The notes: generated by a model from the sequence alone, not told the origin. DNA of 53,028 nucleotides from Candidatus Cybelea sp. (GCA_036489315.1 DASXFZ010000015.1:1-53028), one strand, 5' to 3'; shown: positions 33,005 through 42,857, numbered from the stretch's first letter. Numbers and translations are program-made.

Positions 33005-33637
33005 ATGTTGAACTTCGGTCCCGACATTTGGATTTGCGATGGACCCATCGTGCGTGTTATGGGCATTCCATTACCTACACGAATGGTCGTCGTTAAACTC
33101 GGCGACGGTTCGCTGTGGGTCAACTCTCCGGTCGCAATCTCCGAAAACGAACTGGCGCGGCTTACCGAAATCGGACCGGTGAGGTATCTCGTGGCGCCGA
33201 CGCCCCTTCACGTCTGGCGGCTGCAGTCGTGGGCAACGCTTTTTCCGTCGGCGCAGCTGTGGGGGCCGCGTAGCGCTCCGCCGTCAGATTGGGCCGACGA
33301 CTTGGACCAAGTCGTCTTCCGGGGAAACCTCTTCTTAGAGGAGGTTGAGTTCTTTCATTTCAAATCGCGCACGCTAATATTCGCCGACTTCATCCAGAAC
33401 TATCCTCCCGATCGAAGCCGGCCATTAACCCTGCGGGTACAACGGCTCGCGGGTGTCTCTGGAGTCGGCGTGCCGATCGACGTGCGGCTTTCATTCGTCA
33501 ACCGGGAACTCGCGCGATCGTCGGTTGCCAAAATGCTTTCTTGGGACTTCGAACAGCTCGTCGTCGCACACGGCGATCCGGTGGAGTTTGAGGCGAAGAC
33601 GCAGGTTCGGCGCGCGTTTGCGTTTCTGGGTTCTTGA
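33005..33637 (+). CDS. DUF4336 family protein
   Basis: 210 residues from the ATG at 33005; a TTG at 32999 adds two residues. The order FGPDIWICDGPIVRVMGIPL, then PTRMVVVKLGDGSLWVNSPV, then LVAPTPLHVWRLQSW matches DUF4336, a metallo-beta-lactamase-like domain found near envelope genes. The ligand pattern (TPLH..., DF..., HGDP) could hold metal. It is soluble with no signal peptide. Function is unknown. The upstream region 32905-33004 is AT-rich and carries the promoters of this gene and the CLC gene. Confidence 0.85.
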   Translation: MLNFGPDIWICDGPIVRVMGIPLPTRMVVVKLGDGSLWVNSPVAISENELARLTEIGPVRYLVAPTPLHVWRLQSWATLFPSAQLWGPRSAPPSDWADDLDQVVFRGNLFLEEVEFFHFKSRTLIFADFIQNYPPDRSRPLTLRVQRLAGVSGVGVPIDVRLSFVNRELARSSVAKMLSWDFEQLVVAHGDPVEFEAKTQVRRAFAFLGS

Positions 33638-33655
33638 GCCGACCGCGTCCTTGCG

Positions 33656-33955
33656 CTAGCCGCCCACCAGGATCATCAGTCCGACGACCATTGCCGTGGT
33701 AACGACCTTGAGGGACAGCGATTTTTGCTCGGCGCGCGAAAGAGCGAGCCGCGCCGCGAATCTGTCCGCGATCGTTTGCGGCGGATCGTGGTGCTCCTCC
33801 AAATCCGAAATGAAGGCGACGGTCTCTTCGGCCTCGCGAACGCGGTTTGCGCATTCCAAGCAGGCCCGCACGTGACGCTCGACGGCGGCTCTCTCTTGGT
33901 CGTCAAGAGAACCCAATACGTAAAGCTCGGCGAGTTCGCCGATGTGAGCGCTCAC
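33656..33955 (-). CDS. Zinc-finger anti-sigma factor
   Basis: 99 residues. The N-terminal half carries the ZAS/zf-HC2 signature HVRACLECANRV (His-x3-Cys-x2-Cys), preceded by LYVLGSLDDQERAAVE. The C-terminal end is a transmembrane anchor (VVTTAMVVGLMILVGG). It should hold the ECF sigma factor encoded immediately upstream (ATGA overlap at 33952-33955) inactive at the membrane until an envelope signal arrives. The pairing and order (sigma then anti-sigma) are standard. Confidence 0.9.
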   Translation of the reverse strand: MSAHIGELAELYVLGSLDDQERAAVERHVRACLECANRVREAEETVAFISDLEEHHDPPQTIADRFAARLALSRAEQKSLSLKVVTTAMVVGLMILVGG

Positions 33956-34548
33956 GTTGTGACCCTCGCTTTAAGGGCCTTGCCTAAACGTCGCAGGCCG
34001 AGCGAGATTCGGCTCTTCGCCGTTCCCAGGGGAAGCCCGAGGTCGGCGGCGATTTCGGCGTGGGTCTTCCCAAGAAAATAGGAAAGTATCAGCGGCGCCC
34101 GCTGTTCCTCCGGCAGACTCTTGAATGCATCGTACAGTCGCCGGTTCTCGACGTAGTCTTCGACGGAAATCTCTCGATCGGCAAATGGCGCCCCTTGCAC
34201 GTTCTGGGCGAGTTTGGTGAGCCGTGCGCTCGCGCGCCGCTGCGAAATGGCCTGGTTGCGAACGCAGGCGACGAGAAAGCTTCGAAGCGCCCCCCGCTGG
34301 GCATCGTACGTAACCCGCTTCGCCCAAACACGGATCAGCGCATCGTGCACGCAGTCCTGCGCGTCGTCGGAATTCCGCAGCACGTTGTATGCGACGGAGA
34401 AGAGAAGCGAATGGTAACGGGCGTAGGTGCCGTCGAGCGCCCAGGCCTCGCGGCGAGCGAAGGCATCTTCTAGGCTCCGGTCCAGGGCTGCGTCCCGCAA
34501 CCCTTCCGGCGAAGAAGCCCGGCTTGGGTCGAAGGCTCCCGTGCTCAT
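33952..34548 (-). CDS. ECF-type RNA polymerase sigma factor
   Basis: 198 residues from the ATG at 34548; a longer frame to 34686 reads Arg/Pro-rich non-family residues. Region 2 is visible (YHSLLFSVAYNVLRNSDDAQD, DCVHDALIRVWAKR), as is region 4 (LPEEQRAPLILSYFLGKTHA, AEIAADLGLPLGTAKSRIS). It directs RNA polymerase to envelope-stress-type promoters. It is co-transcribed with its anti-sigma partner. The lipoprotein gene at 34756 lies 207 bp upstream in the same direction and may be a target. Confidence 0.92.
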   Translation of the reverse strand: MSTGAFDPSRASSPEGLRDAALDRSLEDAFARREAWALDGTYARYHSLLFSVAYNVLRNSDDAQDCVHDALIRVWAKRVTYDAQRGALRSFLVACVRNQAISQRRASARLTKLAQNVQGAPFADREISVEDYVENRRLYDAFKSLPEEQRAPLILSYFLGKTHAEIAADLGLPLGTAKSRISLGLRRLGKALKARVTT

Positions 34549-34755
34549 CACGTGCGTGATACGCTCGACGGGACAGTTTGGATTAGGGATTGGAGGCCGA
34601 CCTTGATCCGCTAGAGCCTGGCGGGCGTGCGAGTCTCGCCAGCGCCCCCGGCGCCCCTGGAACGGCTGATTGAAAAGAGGCGACATGCGATCGGCGATCC
34701 TCCACGGGACTTCTCCGACGAGCGCGCGCCTTTCCCTGTATTGCCGGCACCCCGA

Positions 34756-35940
34756 TCAATACGAAAACTGTTGGAGCTGATTGGGAGTGGGACCATTGAC
34801 CCACCCAAGCCTCAGGGCGGGATCGACGGCGATCTTCGGCAGCGGCAGCGACGAGCCGGCAAACGCGAAGCCCCCGAGACTCTCGGTGAGATCGCCCTTC
34901 TCGTTGTAAACGTAGATGCTGCTGCCCCCGCTCGTGCTGGAAATGGGTTGCGCGACGAGAAAGAGCCGGTTCTCCGCATCGCTGGTCACGGCCGTGCCGC
35001 TGTTGAGTTGACTCCCCGGCCCGGTGTCGGGAAGCTGCACGGAAAATCCGGTCTTCTTTGCGAGGTCGTAGAATTCGACTTGGGCGTTGAGTTCCGTCGT
35101 CGTACACGCAAGCCGGGTTTTCGAATCTACCGCAAGACCGTTGACGGCCCCGGCCCCATACGGCCCGTTATCGACGCCGGAAAAAACGGTGATCTTTTTG
35201 TTCTTCAAATTGACCAGAGTATTGATCGGTGCGCCGCTGCCGGACTGACCCGCTAAGACCGCTTCATCGGCAGACGTATCTTCAGCTATTGCTTCGCCGG
35301 TGTACTTAAGATGAATAGCGTTTAAGAACTCGTTCGTAGCGCTATCCCAGACGTAAAGCCAGGGCACGTCTTTCGAGAACGCGCTGCGAAAGACCACCGA
35401 TACCTGCGTGCTGGTGGCCTGATTCGCCGCCTGCTGATAAAGCACGGAATCCTGCACGCGGGGCGGGTTCCAGCGCCCGGTTATCTTCTTGCCCTTCACG
35501 GGATTCAGGAGAAAGAATTTGTCGTTGCGCGAAATGTTGTTAAGGCGCACGCGTTGCTCGTCCACGAAGCCGACGTCATCTCCGACGATTCCGAAGGTCT
35601 CGAAATCCTCGTTTGGAGATGAGTTCAGCGTTTTAACGATCTTCGTAATTTTGCCCGACTTGAGGTCGAACGTCTCGATCGCGGATTTGAGCTTACTTCC
35701 TTGAGCTCGGGCCTCCGACAGGAGGCCGTCCGTTCCGTGTTGGTCGATGTCGAACCCTAAGATTTGACCGCCGTAGGCAGACGACAGCACCTTCCCGAGG
35801 CCGCCCGTGTGACCGGCGGGGTTGCCGCGCAGCGTCGGGGGGAGCGCCCCGTTCGAAGAGTCGATCGCGCTTTGCGAACTGCAGCTCGCGACGAGCACTG
35901 CGAGAACTGGGATGACGAAAAGACGACTGCCTGCACGCAT
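34756..35940 (-). CDS. Beta-propeller-like lipoprotein
   Basis: 394 residues; AAGGAT lies 6 nt before the ATG. Signal MRAGSRLFVIPVLAVL with lipobox VASC, followed by Ser-rich linker and propeller-like units (ILGFDIDQHGTDGLLSEA, INTLVNLKNKKITVFSGVDN, SSIYVYNEKGDLTESLGG). A surface protein of unknown role, larger than the other lipoproteins. It is upstream of the sigma/anti-sigma pair, so it may be part of the envelope response they control. Confidence 0.83.
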   Translation of the reverse strand: MRAGSRLFVIPVLAVLVASCSSQSAIDSSNGALPPTLRGNPAGHTGGLGKVLSSAYGGQILGFDIDQHGTDGLLSEARAQGSKLKSAIETFDLKSGKITKIVKTLNSSPNEDFETFGIVGDDVGFVDEQRVRLNNISRNDKFFLLNPVKGKKITGRWNPPRVQDSVLYQQAANQATSTQVSVVFRSAFSKDVPWLYVWDSATNEFLNAIHLKYTGEAIAEDTSADEAVLAGQSGSGAPINTLVNLKNKKITVFSGVDNGPYGAGAVNGLAVDSKTRLACTTTELNAQVEFYDLAKKTGFSVQLPDTGPGSQLNSGTAVTSDAENRLFLVAQPISSTSGGSSIYVYNEKGDLTESLGGFAFAGSSLPLPKIAVDPALRLGWVNGPTPNQLQQFSY

Positions 35941-36172
35941 CGGTTTATCCTTATCGGCTCCTCGCGGCGACCATTCGAGCCGCAGGTGCCCATCGTACGC
36001 TCCCCGAGCGTCGTTGGATTACCGAAAGGAGCTTACTACCCGGTCAACCTGGTGAACGGGCCTCCAGCCGCCGTGATCCATACCCCAAAAGCAGAGCGCT
36101 TTGACGACGGGTTCGAGCGTCCGTCTTGCGGCAAAAAGCATTATACCTCAGACTAGAGCCGTTGGAGGGACG

Positions 36173-36910
36173 ATGGTACTTCGAGCATTGCTTCTAGCCT
36201 TTGGGGTTGCGGCGGTAGGAGCGCTGATGCCGGCGTCGGCGCAGAGCTTCCGCGTCGCTCATCCGCAGCTCGGCGTGATTATCTCCGACCAGAATGGGAA
36301 AACGGTCGGCGAAGTCGCCGAGATCCTCAACGCCGTTGCAGCCCGCCAGCAAGTGGCGTTCACGTTCGTGCCGCTTGCGGGCACCACCGCGCAGACGCTC
36401 GAGAGCGGTGCTGCCGACGCCGTCGCTCCGTTCCTGGCCACGCCCGAAGCCTCGGAGCGCTACGATTTCACGGCAACGCTGATGACAACCGGCGGCGGCC
36501 TATTCGTCCGAGCCGGCGCCACGGCCCCGAGCGATCTCCGAATGCTCGCCGGTAAAACCGTTGTGACGCCGAGCTTCGGCCCGTTCGTAAGTTACATCCA
36601 CAAGAACTTTCCGGACGTGAACGTCGTCACGGCAGCGAGCTACGAGGAAAGCCTCGACCGCGTGCTCGCAGGTCAAGCCGACGCTGCCGCACTGAACGTT
36701 GCGGAGGGCGCATCGGTCGTCGCTCGAGCGTACGCCGGAAAGGTCGCCGAACCCACGGCGGCGTTCATGGAAGAATCGCTTGTTCTCGCGGTGTTAAAAG
36801 GGCATCAGCCGGAACTCGTCCGGCGAGTCGACGCCGGGCTGGCTGCGATCCGCGCCGACGGCACGCTGCAACGCATCGAAGATAAATGGGCACGCTCGCC
36901 GCGCTCCTAG
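36173..36910 (+). CDS. Solute-binding protein, amino-acid ABC type (SBP_bac_3), orphan
   Basis: 245 residues from the ATG at 36173 with TTGGAGGGA upstream. Signal MVLRALLLAFGVAAVGALMPASA, then FRVAHPQLGVIISDQNGKTV, AADAVAPFLATPEASERYDF, and LAGKTVVTPSFGPF, all typical of family 3 periplasmic binding proteins. No permease or ATPase lies nearby, so it may deliver an amino acid or similar ligand to a distant transporter or act as a sensor. The 232-bp region before it also carries the promoter of the divergent lipoprotein. Confidence 0.88.
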   Translation: MVLRALLLAFGVAAVGALMPASAQSFRVAHPQLGVIISDQNGKTVGEVAEILNAVAARQQVAFTFVPLAGTTAQTLESGAADAVAPFLATPEASERYDFTATLMTTGGGLFVRAGATAPSDLRMLAGKTVVTPSFGPFVSYIHKNFPDVNVVTAASYEESLDRVLAGQADAAALNVAEGASVVARAYAGKVAEPTAAFMEESLVLAVLKGHQPELVRRVDAGLAAIRADGTLQRIEDKWARSPRS

Positions 36911-37053
36911 CCGGCCTCCGCAGCGCTTTAAGACGAAAAAAACTTTGAAGGTCACCAAGCCCCCAGATTGGCTTCAGACTTTCTTCACCCGCCCTGGGTA
37001 TTCTCGCTCCAATTCTTGCGTGATGCTTGCCCAAGGCTTACGGAGGAAAAGCT

Positions 37054-37701
37054 ATGTCGCGTCAAGCCGCAATCGTAATGGTCTCATTGCTCCTCGCCGC
37101 TTGCCAAGGAATGAGCTCGCTGCCGGGATCGGAGGCGGCGAGGCCCGCTCTGCCGGGTGACCGCCCGGCGGCGGAGCCGCCCAATCCCGTCTGCGGCTAC
37201 CTCGAGTTCTTTCCGCCGCTTCACCCGTCGGGCGGATCGCAGCGCGTACCACACATCGTTGGCAGTCGCGAACTCTCGGGCAGCTTTCAGTACGCGGCCT
37301 TCCACTGGAGGGCCCGAGTGAAATCGCTCACGGAAAGCTGTCCGCCCGACACCGACTACCTGCCCGTGCCCAACGGCTATACCGCCGATTGGTTCGGCGT
37401 CTGGTCGTTGGTTTGTCGCAGCGGTTGCGGCGGCCTTACCTTCGAACCCGCGCAGCTGTCCGGTGCGATCGAGTCGAGTACCTGGATCGAGGGCACGAAC
37501 TACTTCCTCTACGTCTACACCGGCGAGACGAAGCAGTTTCTCGAATCGTATGCGATTGGACCGGTCACGACGGATAAGCGTGGTAAGCCGGTACTCAACT
37601 TCGCCTCCCCGTTCGAGAATCGGTTCGTCTACCCGGCAAACGACGACGTCGGACTCGAGATCGTGCATCCGACTCCCGTAACCCACGGGCCCGCACTCTA
37701 G
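37054..37701 (+). CDS. Hypothetical lipoprotein
   Basis: 215 residues from the ATG at 37054 with a perfect GGAGGAAAA upstream. Lipobox LLLAACQG follows a short signal (MSRQAAIVMVS). The mature part is rich in Pro, aromatic residues and Cys pairs (VCGYLEFFPPLHPSGG, LVCRSGCGGLTFEPAQ, SCPPDTDYLPVPN), suggesting a disulfide-linked extracellular domain. It does not match a family I know. It overlaps the 3' end of the PDZ-GAF gene on the other strand by 4 bp. Confidence 0.75.
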   Translation: MSRQAAIVMVSLLLAACQGMSSLPGSEAARPALPGDRPAAEPPNPVCGYLEFFPPLHPSGGSQRVPHIVGSRELSGSFQYAAFHWRARVKSLTESCPPDTDYLPVPNGYTADWFGVWSLVCRSGCGGLTFEPAQLSGAIESSTWIEGTNYFLYVYTGETKQFLESYAIGPVTTDKRGKPVLNFASPFENRFVYPANDDVGLEIVHPTPVTHGPAL

Positions 37702-39521
37702 CGCTCGCGCAGCAGTTCCGCCGCGATCGCTTGGGGCAGCGCCCGCACCGTGCTCTCGAGCGATGCCATCTTTTCCGCAACCGACGCCAGCGATTCGCGC
37801 AGAGCGGCGATCGAATCGTCGCGATGCATCGAGAGGCCGTCCAACGCGGAGCCGACGCTCTGCGCGAGCGCGCTGAGTGCTTGTACTTCGTCCGGCGCGT
37901 AGGCTTCTCCAGCGGCGCGCTCGCCTAAGAGCAATACGCCCAGCAGTCGCCCGCGAGCCAGCATCGGAAGTGCAAGCGCTCCCGGCAGCGCGGTGGAGTA
38001 ATGGTGCGGGTCGAGTGGCTGACGCCACGCTTTTAACGCCAGGATCGCCCCGTCGTTCTCGCTTACCGCAGCGGGCACGCCGTTTCCGTAGGAACGCGCT
38101 GCAGTATAGGCTCCCGCACCGTCGAGGAGGATGGCTCCAGTGCGCGCATCGGTATGCCGTTGCACCGTTTCGATCGCCCGATCGACGAGGTCACCCGAAT
38201 CGGTAACATAGGCCGCCTCTCGCGAAAAATCGAGCAGCGCTCGCTCGTCCTCGCGCCGCTTCCAGAAAAACAGCGTTTCGATAAACGTGTCGACGCGCTT
38301 GTGGATGTAGTCTAACGACAGGCCGAGGGCGAGCGCCAATGCGCCGTTAGCAATCAATCCCGTCGTATGGCTCACGTTCGCGACAGCTGAGCCCAGCAGC
38401 CACTCGAGAAGCACGAACGCCGCGACCACGATCAGCGACACTGTCGCCACAACCAGCGTGCGGCTGACGACGAACTCCAAATCGAGTACGCGACGCTTGA
38501 GCAACGCGAAGGTCACCGCACCGGCGCCGAGCAGAAGCATGCCGTTCGAAACGGCACTGAGCAGCATGTACACGACCCATGATGCCGCAAACTGTTCGAG
38601 GATCGTCGCCAGCGCCGATGCGGTGAGCGCGAGGGGAAGCGGCAGGAGCAGCCACGCGGCTCGTGCGCGTTCGGCCTACGGCGTCGTGGCCGTCGCGACG
38701 GCGGCGCAGATCGTCGCCATGACGAATATCGCGACGCCCAGCACCTGCCAGAGCATTCCGTTGACGAAGGCCAGCGGGTCGACCGAGAGATTGAGCAGAC
38801 CGACCGTTGCCGCGACGTATCCGGCGAGCGTAAGTGCCGCCGCAGCGATCGCCGCTGCCTCGATGCCGGCTCGCCATCGCGATCGCACGCCGAACGTCGC
38901 GGCGAGCGCCACGGGGAGCAGCGCTTGCGCGCATACGACGACGCCCAAGAACGCATACTTCAATGCGCTCAGCGTACCGTTGGGCACGGCCGATGCCAGC
39001 GGCCCGATCGTCTCGGCGCAAATCGCGAGCAGCGTCAGACAGAGGTAGCGGCCCTCGCGCGTCTGCCAGCGGCGCAGCGCGATGAGGAAAGCGCAGGCCA
39101 GTGCGAGCAGATACGCGAGCATCGCGAGGACGGTATTCGGTACTTTAATCGCGACGTCGCCCTCATAGACCGTGCTCGCGCGAACCTGCACGGTGAACGT
39201 TTTGCCGGCCCGGTGAACGCGGACCGTCGCGGGTTTCAACGTCATCGGCTGAAAGACGATGCTGGTGCGGTCGTAGAGGCCGTGCTCGCGCAGATCGACG
39301 CGATCGCCGTCGCGGATTCCGGCCTGCGCCGCGGCACCGCCGGCGACAACCTGCGTGGCTTGTCCGACAAACGGCCGGCCGGTCAGCGCCACGACGTCGT
39401 CCCAATAGCCGAACCACGGCGTTCCGCCGAGACCAAAGTTGTCGATGACCGAGCAGAGAAACACGATCGAGACGAGCGCGCAGGTCGCGAGCAAACCCCA
39501 CTTCCAACGCTCGCCGCTCAT
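37698..39521 (-). pseudogene. PDZ-TM-GAF sensor-like protein interrupted by an in-frame TAG
   Basis: Two open frames (39521-38676 and about 38675-37698) lie in the same reading frame and are separated by one TAG (complement of 38676-38678); without it the product would be 607 residues. The N-terminal half has a TM, a PDZ-like domain (GQATQVVAGGAAAQAGIRDGD), then several TM segments. Residues after the stop continue the membrane region (WLLLPLPLALTASAL) and then a GAF domain (GDLVDRAIETVQRHTDARTG) ending in a coiled coil, with no kinase domain. Either a nonsense mutation, a sequencing error or read-through. Split expression from a GTG at 38573 is possible. Confidence 0.8.
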
Positions 39522-39565
39522 GGGTTGAGCTACTCCGGCGGGCGGCGTCCTACCTGGAGGCCGCT

Positions 39566-42500
39566 TTAGGGTCTCGGCGGCCGATGCCGGTTTGAGGGGC
39601 TCGTGATGTGTGCGGAGTTATTCCACGGCGACCACGAGTCTCTCGGGCCGTGATGATGCCGCGGAACGAACGAGTGCTTGTTCGCGCGAACGCGTTTGCG
39701 CAGGATCTGCGCCTGCCCCGGCAACGCCCAGGCCGTGATCGTGCCGTCGGCCGCGCTCACGTACGCCATGCCGTTTGCGATAACCGTGCCGACGTTCCCC
39801 CAGCTCGATAGCGGCTCGGTCCACAGCAGGGTTCCCGATGTTGCGCTGAACGCGTATTCGGTGTCGCCGGTATAGTTGCCGACGTACACGACGCCGTTAG
39901 CGATCGAGATGGGCGAACGCGGCGTCTGGTCTCCGCCGGCGCCATCGGGGCCGAAGCTCGCGGCCCAGGCCGGAGTCGGATTCAGCGTGCAGTTGCTCTG
40001 CAAGCTAAACGCGGCGAGACCCGGTTGGTACGGTCCGTCGGTCGAAGGCATTCCGACGTAGACGTACCGCGTGGCCGGATCGTACGCCGGGACGCCGACG
40101 AAGCTGGCGTTGTCGGTCGGAACCGACATCGCGAGGTACTGAACCGGCCCCGAGCTGATCGTCGACTCGTCGTAAAGTTCGAACATCCCCGATTTGTTGA
40201 TCGCCGCGACGAGCGTCGGACAGCCGGGCGGCTGGAAAATCAGCGGCGTCGCGCCGAAATCGAAGTCGTCGTCTCCGACGACGCTCGGGATGTTCGTCGG
40301 ATAGTTATTCGCCAAGACGGTGCCAAGCGTGGGTGAGAGGGCCAGCACCTGCTCGGCATACGTCGCGCTCTGCGACCCGCCGGTGCTGGTGTCGGCATTG
40401 CCGGTCGCGATGAACACGTCGTTGTTTGAGGGATCGATCGATCCGCCGCCGGGGCCCCATATTCCGCCGCCGCTCGCGCCCTGCGTCGCATTTCCGCTCA
40501 TCGTAAAGAACGTGCCGGCGATGACGGGGCCCGTCGTATTGATCGCAACGATGCGGCCATACCACGGCGAGATGTCGCAGGTGGAACCGCTAACCCCGTA
40601 CAGTATCCCGTTCGCCGGGTTGTAGGTCAGCCCGCCGTGCATGAAGTTGTGGTCCGGCGTATAGTCCGCCACCGTCAACGGCCAGCCGCCCGCCTCTTTC
40701 CCGGTCGCCAAGTCGACTGCGTGCACTTGATTCTGCCCGTCGGTAAAATAGAGAAGGTTCTTGCCGCGATCGATCGCGGGCGTCTCGCCGACGCCGAACT
40801 GCGACGATGATTTTCCGCACTTATAGTTCGACGAAGGAACCGGATTGGACCAGACCGTCGCCCCGGTGCTTGCGTTGATCGCGTACATCGTCGATCCGTA
40901 CTGCGAGCCGGCGTAGATGATATTCGTCGCCTGCCCGCCGACGTTGACGCCGTAGGCGTATACCGGCTCGTGAACCATCGTCGAGCCGACGTTGTAGACC
41001 CAGACTTGCTGCAGCGATCCGACGTTATTCGGCGAGATCATCGTCTCGTTTGGATTGTAGCCCGTGCGCTGCAGGTCGAAGCCGAATGAATCCCAGTCGG
41101 TAGCCGCTGCCGGCGTCGCCGTCGGGCTCGGTGAAGGCGAGGGCGTCGCTCCCTGGCCGCTCGTCCCGGCGATGTAGTGGTTTTGAACCTGCGCTGCCGT
41201 CAACGCTTTTCCGGCGTATACCGCGACTTCATCGAGCGTTCCATTGAACGCCGGATCGCTGTGCCCGGCGTCGTTGCCGATCGAAAATCCGTACTGCGGC
41301 GAGTAGTTCTTGAAGGTGCCCGAGAGCGTTGCGGTTGCGTTTTGCACGCCGTTGATGTAGAGGCGCCCGGTCGTCCCGTCATAGGTTCCGGCGACGTAGT
41401 AACTCGTGTTGGGCGAAAGATGAATCGTCGAGCCGACTTCCAAGACGCCGGCGGTTGTGTAAAACTGCGCGAGAATCTGTCCGCTTGCCCTGAAGAACAG
41501 TCCGTAGGGCGCGTACAAGGAATCGCTCCCGTACCCGACGGCGAATGTGTACGTCGCCGGCGTCTTGGGAAAGGAGAGCCAGGCCTCGAGTGAGACCGCC
41601 GAAGCGGGCTGCAGCTTCGCGGTCGCCGGAACGGAGACCGTGCCGGCCGCGGAGGCAGTGCCCGGGAAGCTCATCGCCGCATCGGCATACGCGGCGAGCA
41701 GGCCGGCGGCGCCGGTGTTCACCGACGAACCGACCGAACCTTTGAGTCCGTTTCCGCTCGCATCGGCAGCGGTCGTTCCGGTATCGTCGAGGTGGTAGTA
41801 CGCCGTCGGTCCGTCGCCCAGAACGACGGTCGGGTAGTTGCCGTTGCCCGTCGGCACCGGCGTCGGCGTCGGCGCCGGCGTTGCCGTTGGGGCCGGAGTC
41901 GGACTCGGCGTCGGCGACGCACCGGTCGCGCCCGCAGTGTAATGATTGGCGACCTGCGCTGCGGTCAGCGTCTGGTTTGCGTAGATGGCCACCTCGTCGA
42001 GCGTACCCGCGAAGGCCGGGTCGGCGAACGCCGCGTCGTCGCCGATCGCAAAGCCGAAGTTCTTGACGTACCCGGTCAGCGTGCCCGATTTGTTGGCGTC
42101 CGCCGCCAGAACGCCGTTGACGTAAATACTCCCGGTCGTTCCGTTGTACGTGCTCACGACGTGGTACGTCGTGTTGGCGGCCAGCGCCGGCCCCACGACC
42201 TCGAGAACGCCGCCGGTCGTATTGAATTGGGCGACGATCGTTCCGCCCGACCGGAAGAAGAGGTCGAAGGGTGCGTCGCCGCGATCGCTTCCGTACGCGA
42301 CGGCCACGGTGTAGATCTTCGGCACCTTGGTAAAACTCAGCCACGTTTCGAGTGAGGCGTTCGTCGCCGGCTCCATGGCTTTGATCTCCGGAAAACTGAC
42401 GATGCCCGCGGCCGTCGCGGTGCCGGGGAGCGCCATCGCGTTGTCGCTTCCCGCGATCAGCCCGGTCGCACTCTCCTGCACGGAAGCCCCTACCGCTCCC

Positions 42501-42748
42501 GCGTAGCCGTTGCCGCTGGTATCGGCAGCGACAGCGCCGGTATCGTCGAGTCGATAATAGCCCGTGGGCTTGTCGCCCAGAATCACCGTCGCGTAATTCT
42601 GCGAGGCATCGTTCTGGTGAACGTGTCCCCGGCGAGCGGCGGCCATTGGCGGCAGCGAGCTGTTGTGCCCGCTGCACGCAACCACGATGGACAGCAGCAC
42701 GAGCGACAGAAAGGCAAAAACGTACGCACGTTTACCGGCGTCCAACAT
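39566..42748 (-). CDS. Large lipoprotein: two LamG-like domains plus PQQ-type beta-propeller
   Basis: 1060 residues from the ATG at 42748; the longer frame to 42799 puts charged residues before the signal. Signal MLDAGKRAYVFAFLSLV, lipobox IVVAC. Two tandem LamG/concanavalin-like domains of about 215 residues share wording (GYYRLDDTG..AAD.SGNG, LDEVA.YA..LTAAQV.NHY). Each is followed by a Pro/Thr/Ser linker (PTPSPTPAPTATPAPTPTP and PSPSPSPTATP). The C-terminal 500 residues form a propeller with YAINASTGATVW, NQVHAVDLATGKEAGGWPL and YAFSATSGTLLW blades, the PQQ-repeat pattern. Role: surface carbohydrate or substrate binding with a quinoprotein-like scaffold; PQQ binding is not certain. Confidence 0.85.
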   Translation of the reverse strand: MLDAGKRAYVFAFLSLVLLSIVVACSGHNSSLPPMAAARRGHVHQNDASQNYATVILGDKPTGYYRLDDTGAVAADTSGNGYAGAVGASVQESATGLIAGSDNAMALPGTATAAGIVSFPEIKAMEPATNASLETWLSFTKVPKIYTVAVAYGSDRGDAPFDLFFRSGGTIVAQFNTTGGVLEVVGPALAANTTYHVVSTYNGTTGSIYVNGVLAADANKSGTLTGYVKNFGFAIGDDAAFADPAFAGTLDEVAIYANQTLTAAQVANHYTAGATGASPTPSPTPAPTATPAPTPTPVPTGNGNYPTVVLGDGPTAYYHLDDTGTTAADASGNGLKGSVGSSVNTGAAGLLAAYADAAMSFPGTASAAGTVSVPATAKLQPASAVSLEAWLSFPKTPATYTFAVGYGSDSLYAPYGLFFRASGQILAQFYTTAGVLEVGSTIHLSPNTSYYVAGTYDGTTGRLYINGVQNATATLSGTFKNYSPQYGFSIGNDAGHSDPAFNGTLDEVAVYAGKALTAAQVQNHYIAGTSGQGATPSPSPSPTATPAAATDWDSFGFDLQRTGYNPNETMISPNNVGSLQQVWVYNVGSTMVHEPVYAYGVNVGGQATNIIYAGSQYGSTMYAINASTGATVWSNPVPSSNYKCGKSSSQFGVGETPAIDRGKNLLYFTDGQNQVHAVDLATGKEAGGWPLTVADYTPDHNFMHGGLTYNPANGILYGVSGSTCDISPWYGRIVAINTTGPVIAGTFFTMSGNATQGASGGGIWGPGGGSIDPSNNDVFIATGNADTSTGGSQSATYAEQVLALSPTLGTVLANNYPTNIPSVVGDDDFDFGATPLIFQPPGCPTLVAAINKSGMFELYDESTISSGPVQYLAMSVPTDNASFVGVPAYDPATRYVYVGMPSTDGPYQPGLAAFSLQSNCTLNPTPAWAASFGPDGAGGDQTPRSPISIANGVVYVGNYTGDTEYAFSATSGTLLWTEPLSSWGNVGTVIANGMAYVSAADGTITAWALPGQAQILRKRVRANKHSFVPRHHHGPRDSWSPWNNSAHITSPSNRHRPPRP

Positions 42749-42819
42749 GCGACAAACGTAGCTCAGGCACCGCTCAGGTTCCAGAGCAATGCGACCCACA
42801 ACCTGGGACTTTTGTCGGC

Positions 42820-42851
42820 TTGACTCCGGAGTCGGGTACGGAGTTTAAGAT
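42820..42851 (+). promoter_or_regulatory. MerR-type promoter/operator of the mer-like operon
   Basis: TTGACT (42820-42825) and TAAGAT (42846-42851) are separated by 20 bp. The -35 overlaps an inverted repeat whose arms are ACTCCG (42823-42828) and CGGAGT (42839-42844). The over-long spacer and this dyad are hallmarks of MerR-family activated promoters; the arms equal those recalled for the Tn501 mer operator (ACTCCGTAC/GTACGGAGT). The first gene starts 7 nt behind the -10, so the transcript is probably leaderless. Confidence 0.85.
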
Positions 42852-42857
42852 GTCCCC

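Noticed and set aside
36100-36140. GGTTCGAGC sequence resembling a tRNA T-arm
   Set aside because: The flanking bases do not pair as a five-base T-stem and no anticodon or acceptor stem is present.
41379-42677. 432-codon minus-strand frame inside the LamG/PQQ gene
   Set aside because: Arg-rich out-of-frame shadow of the repeat-containing lipoprotein gene.
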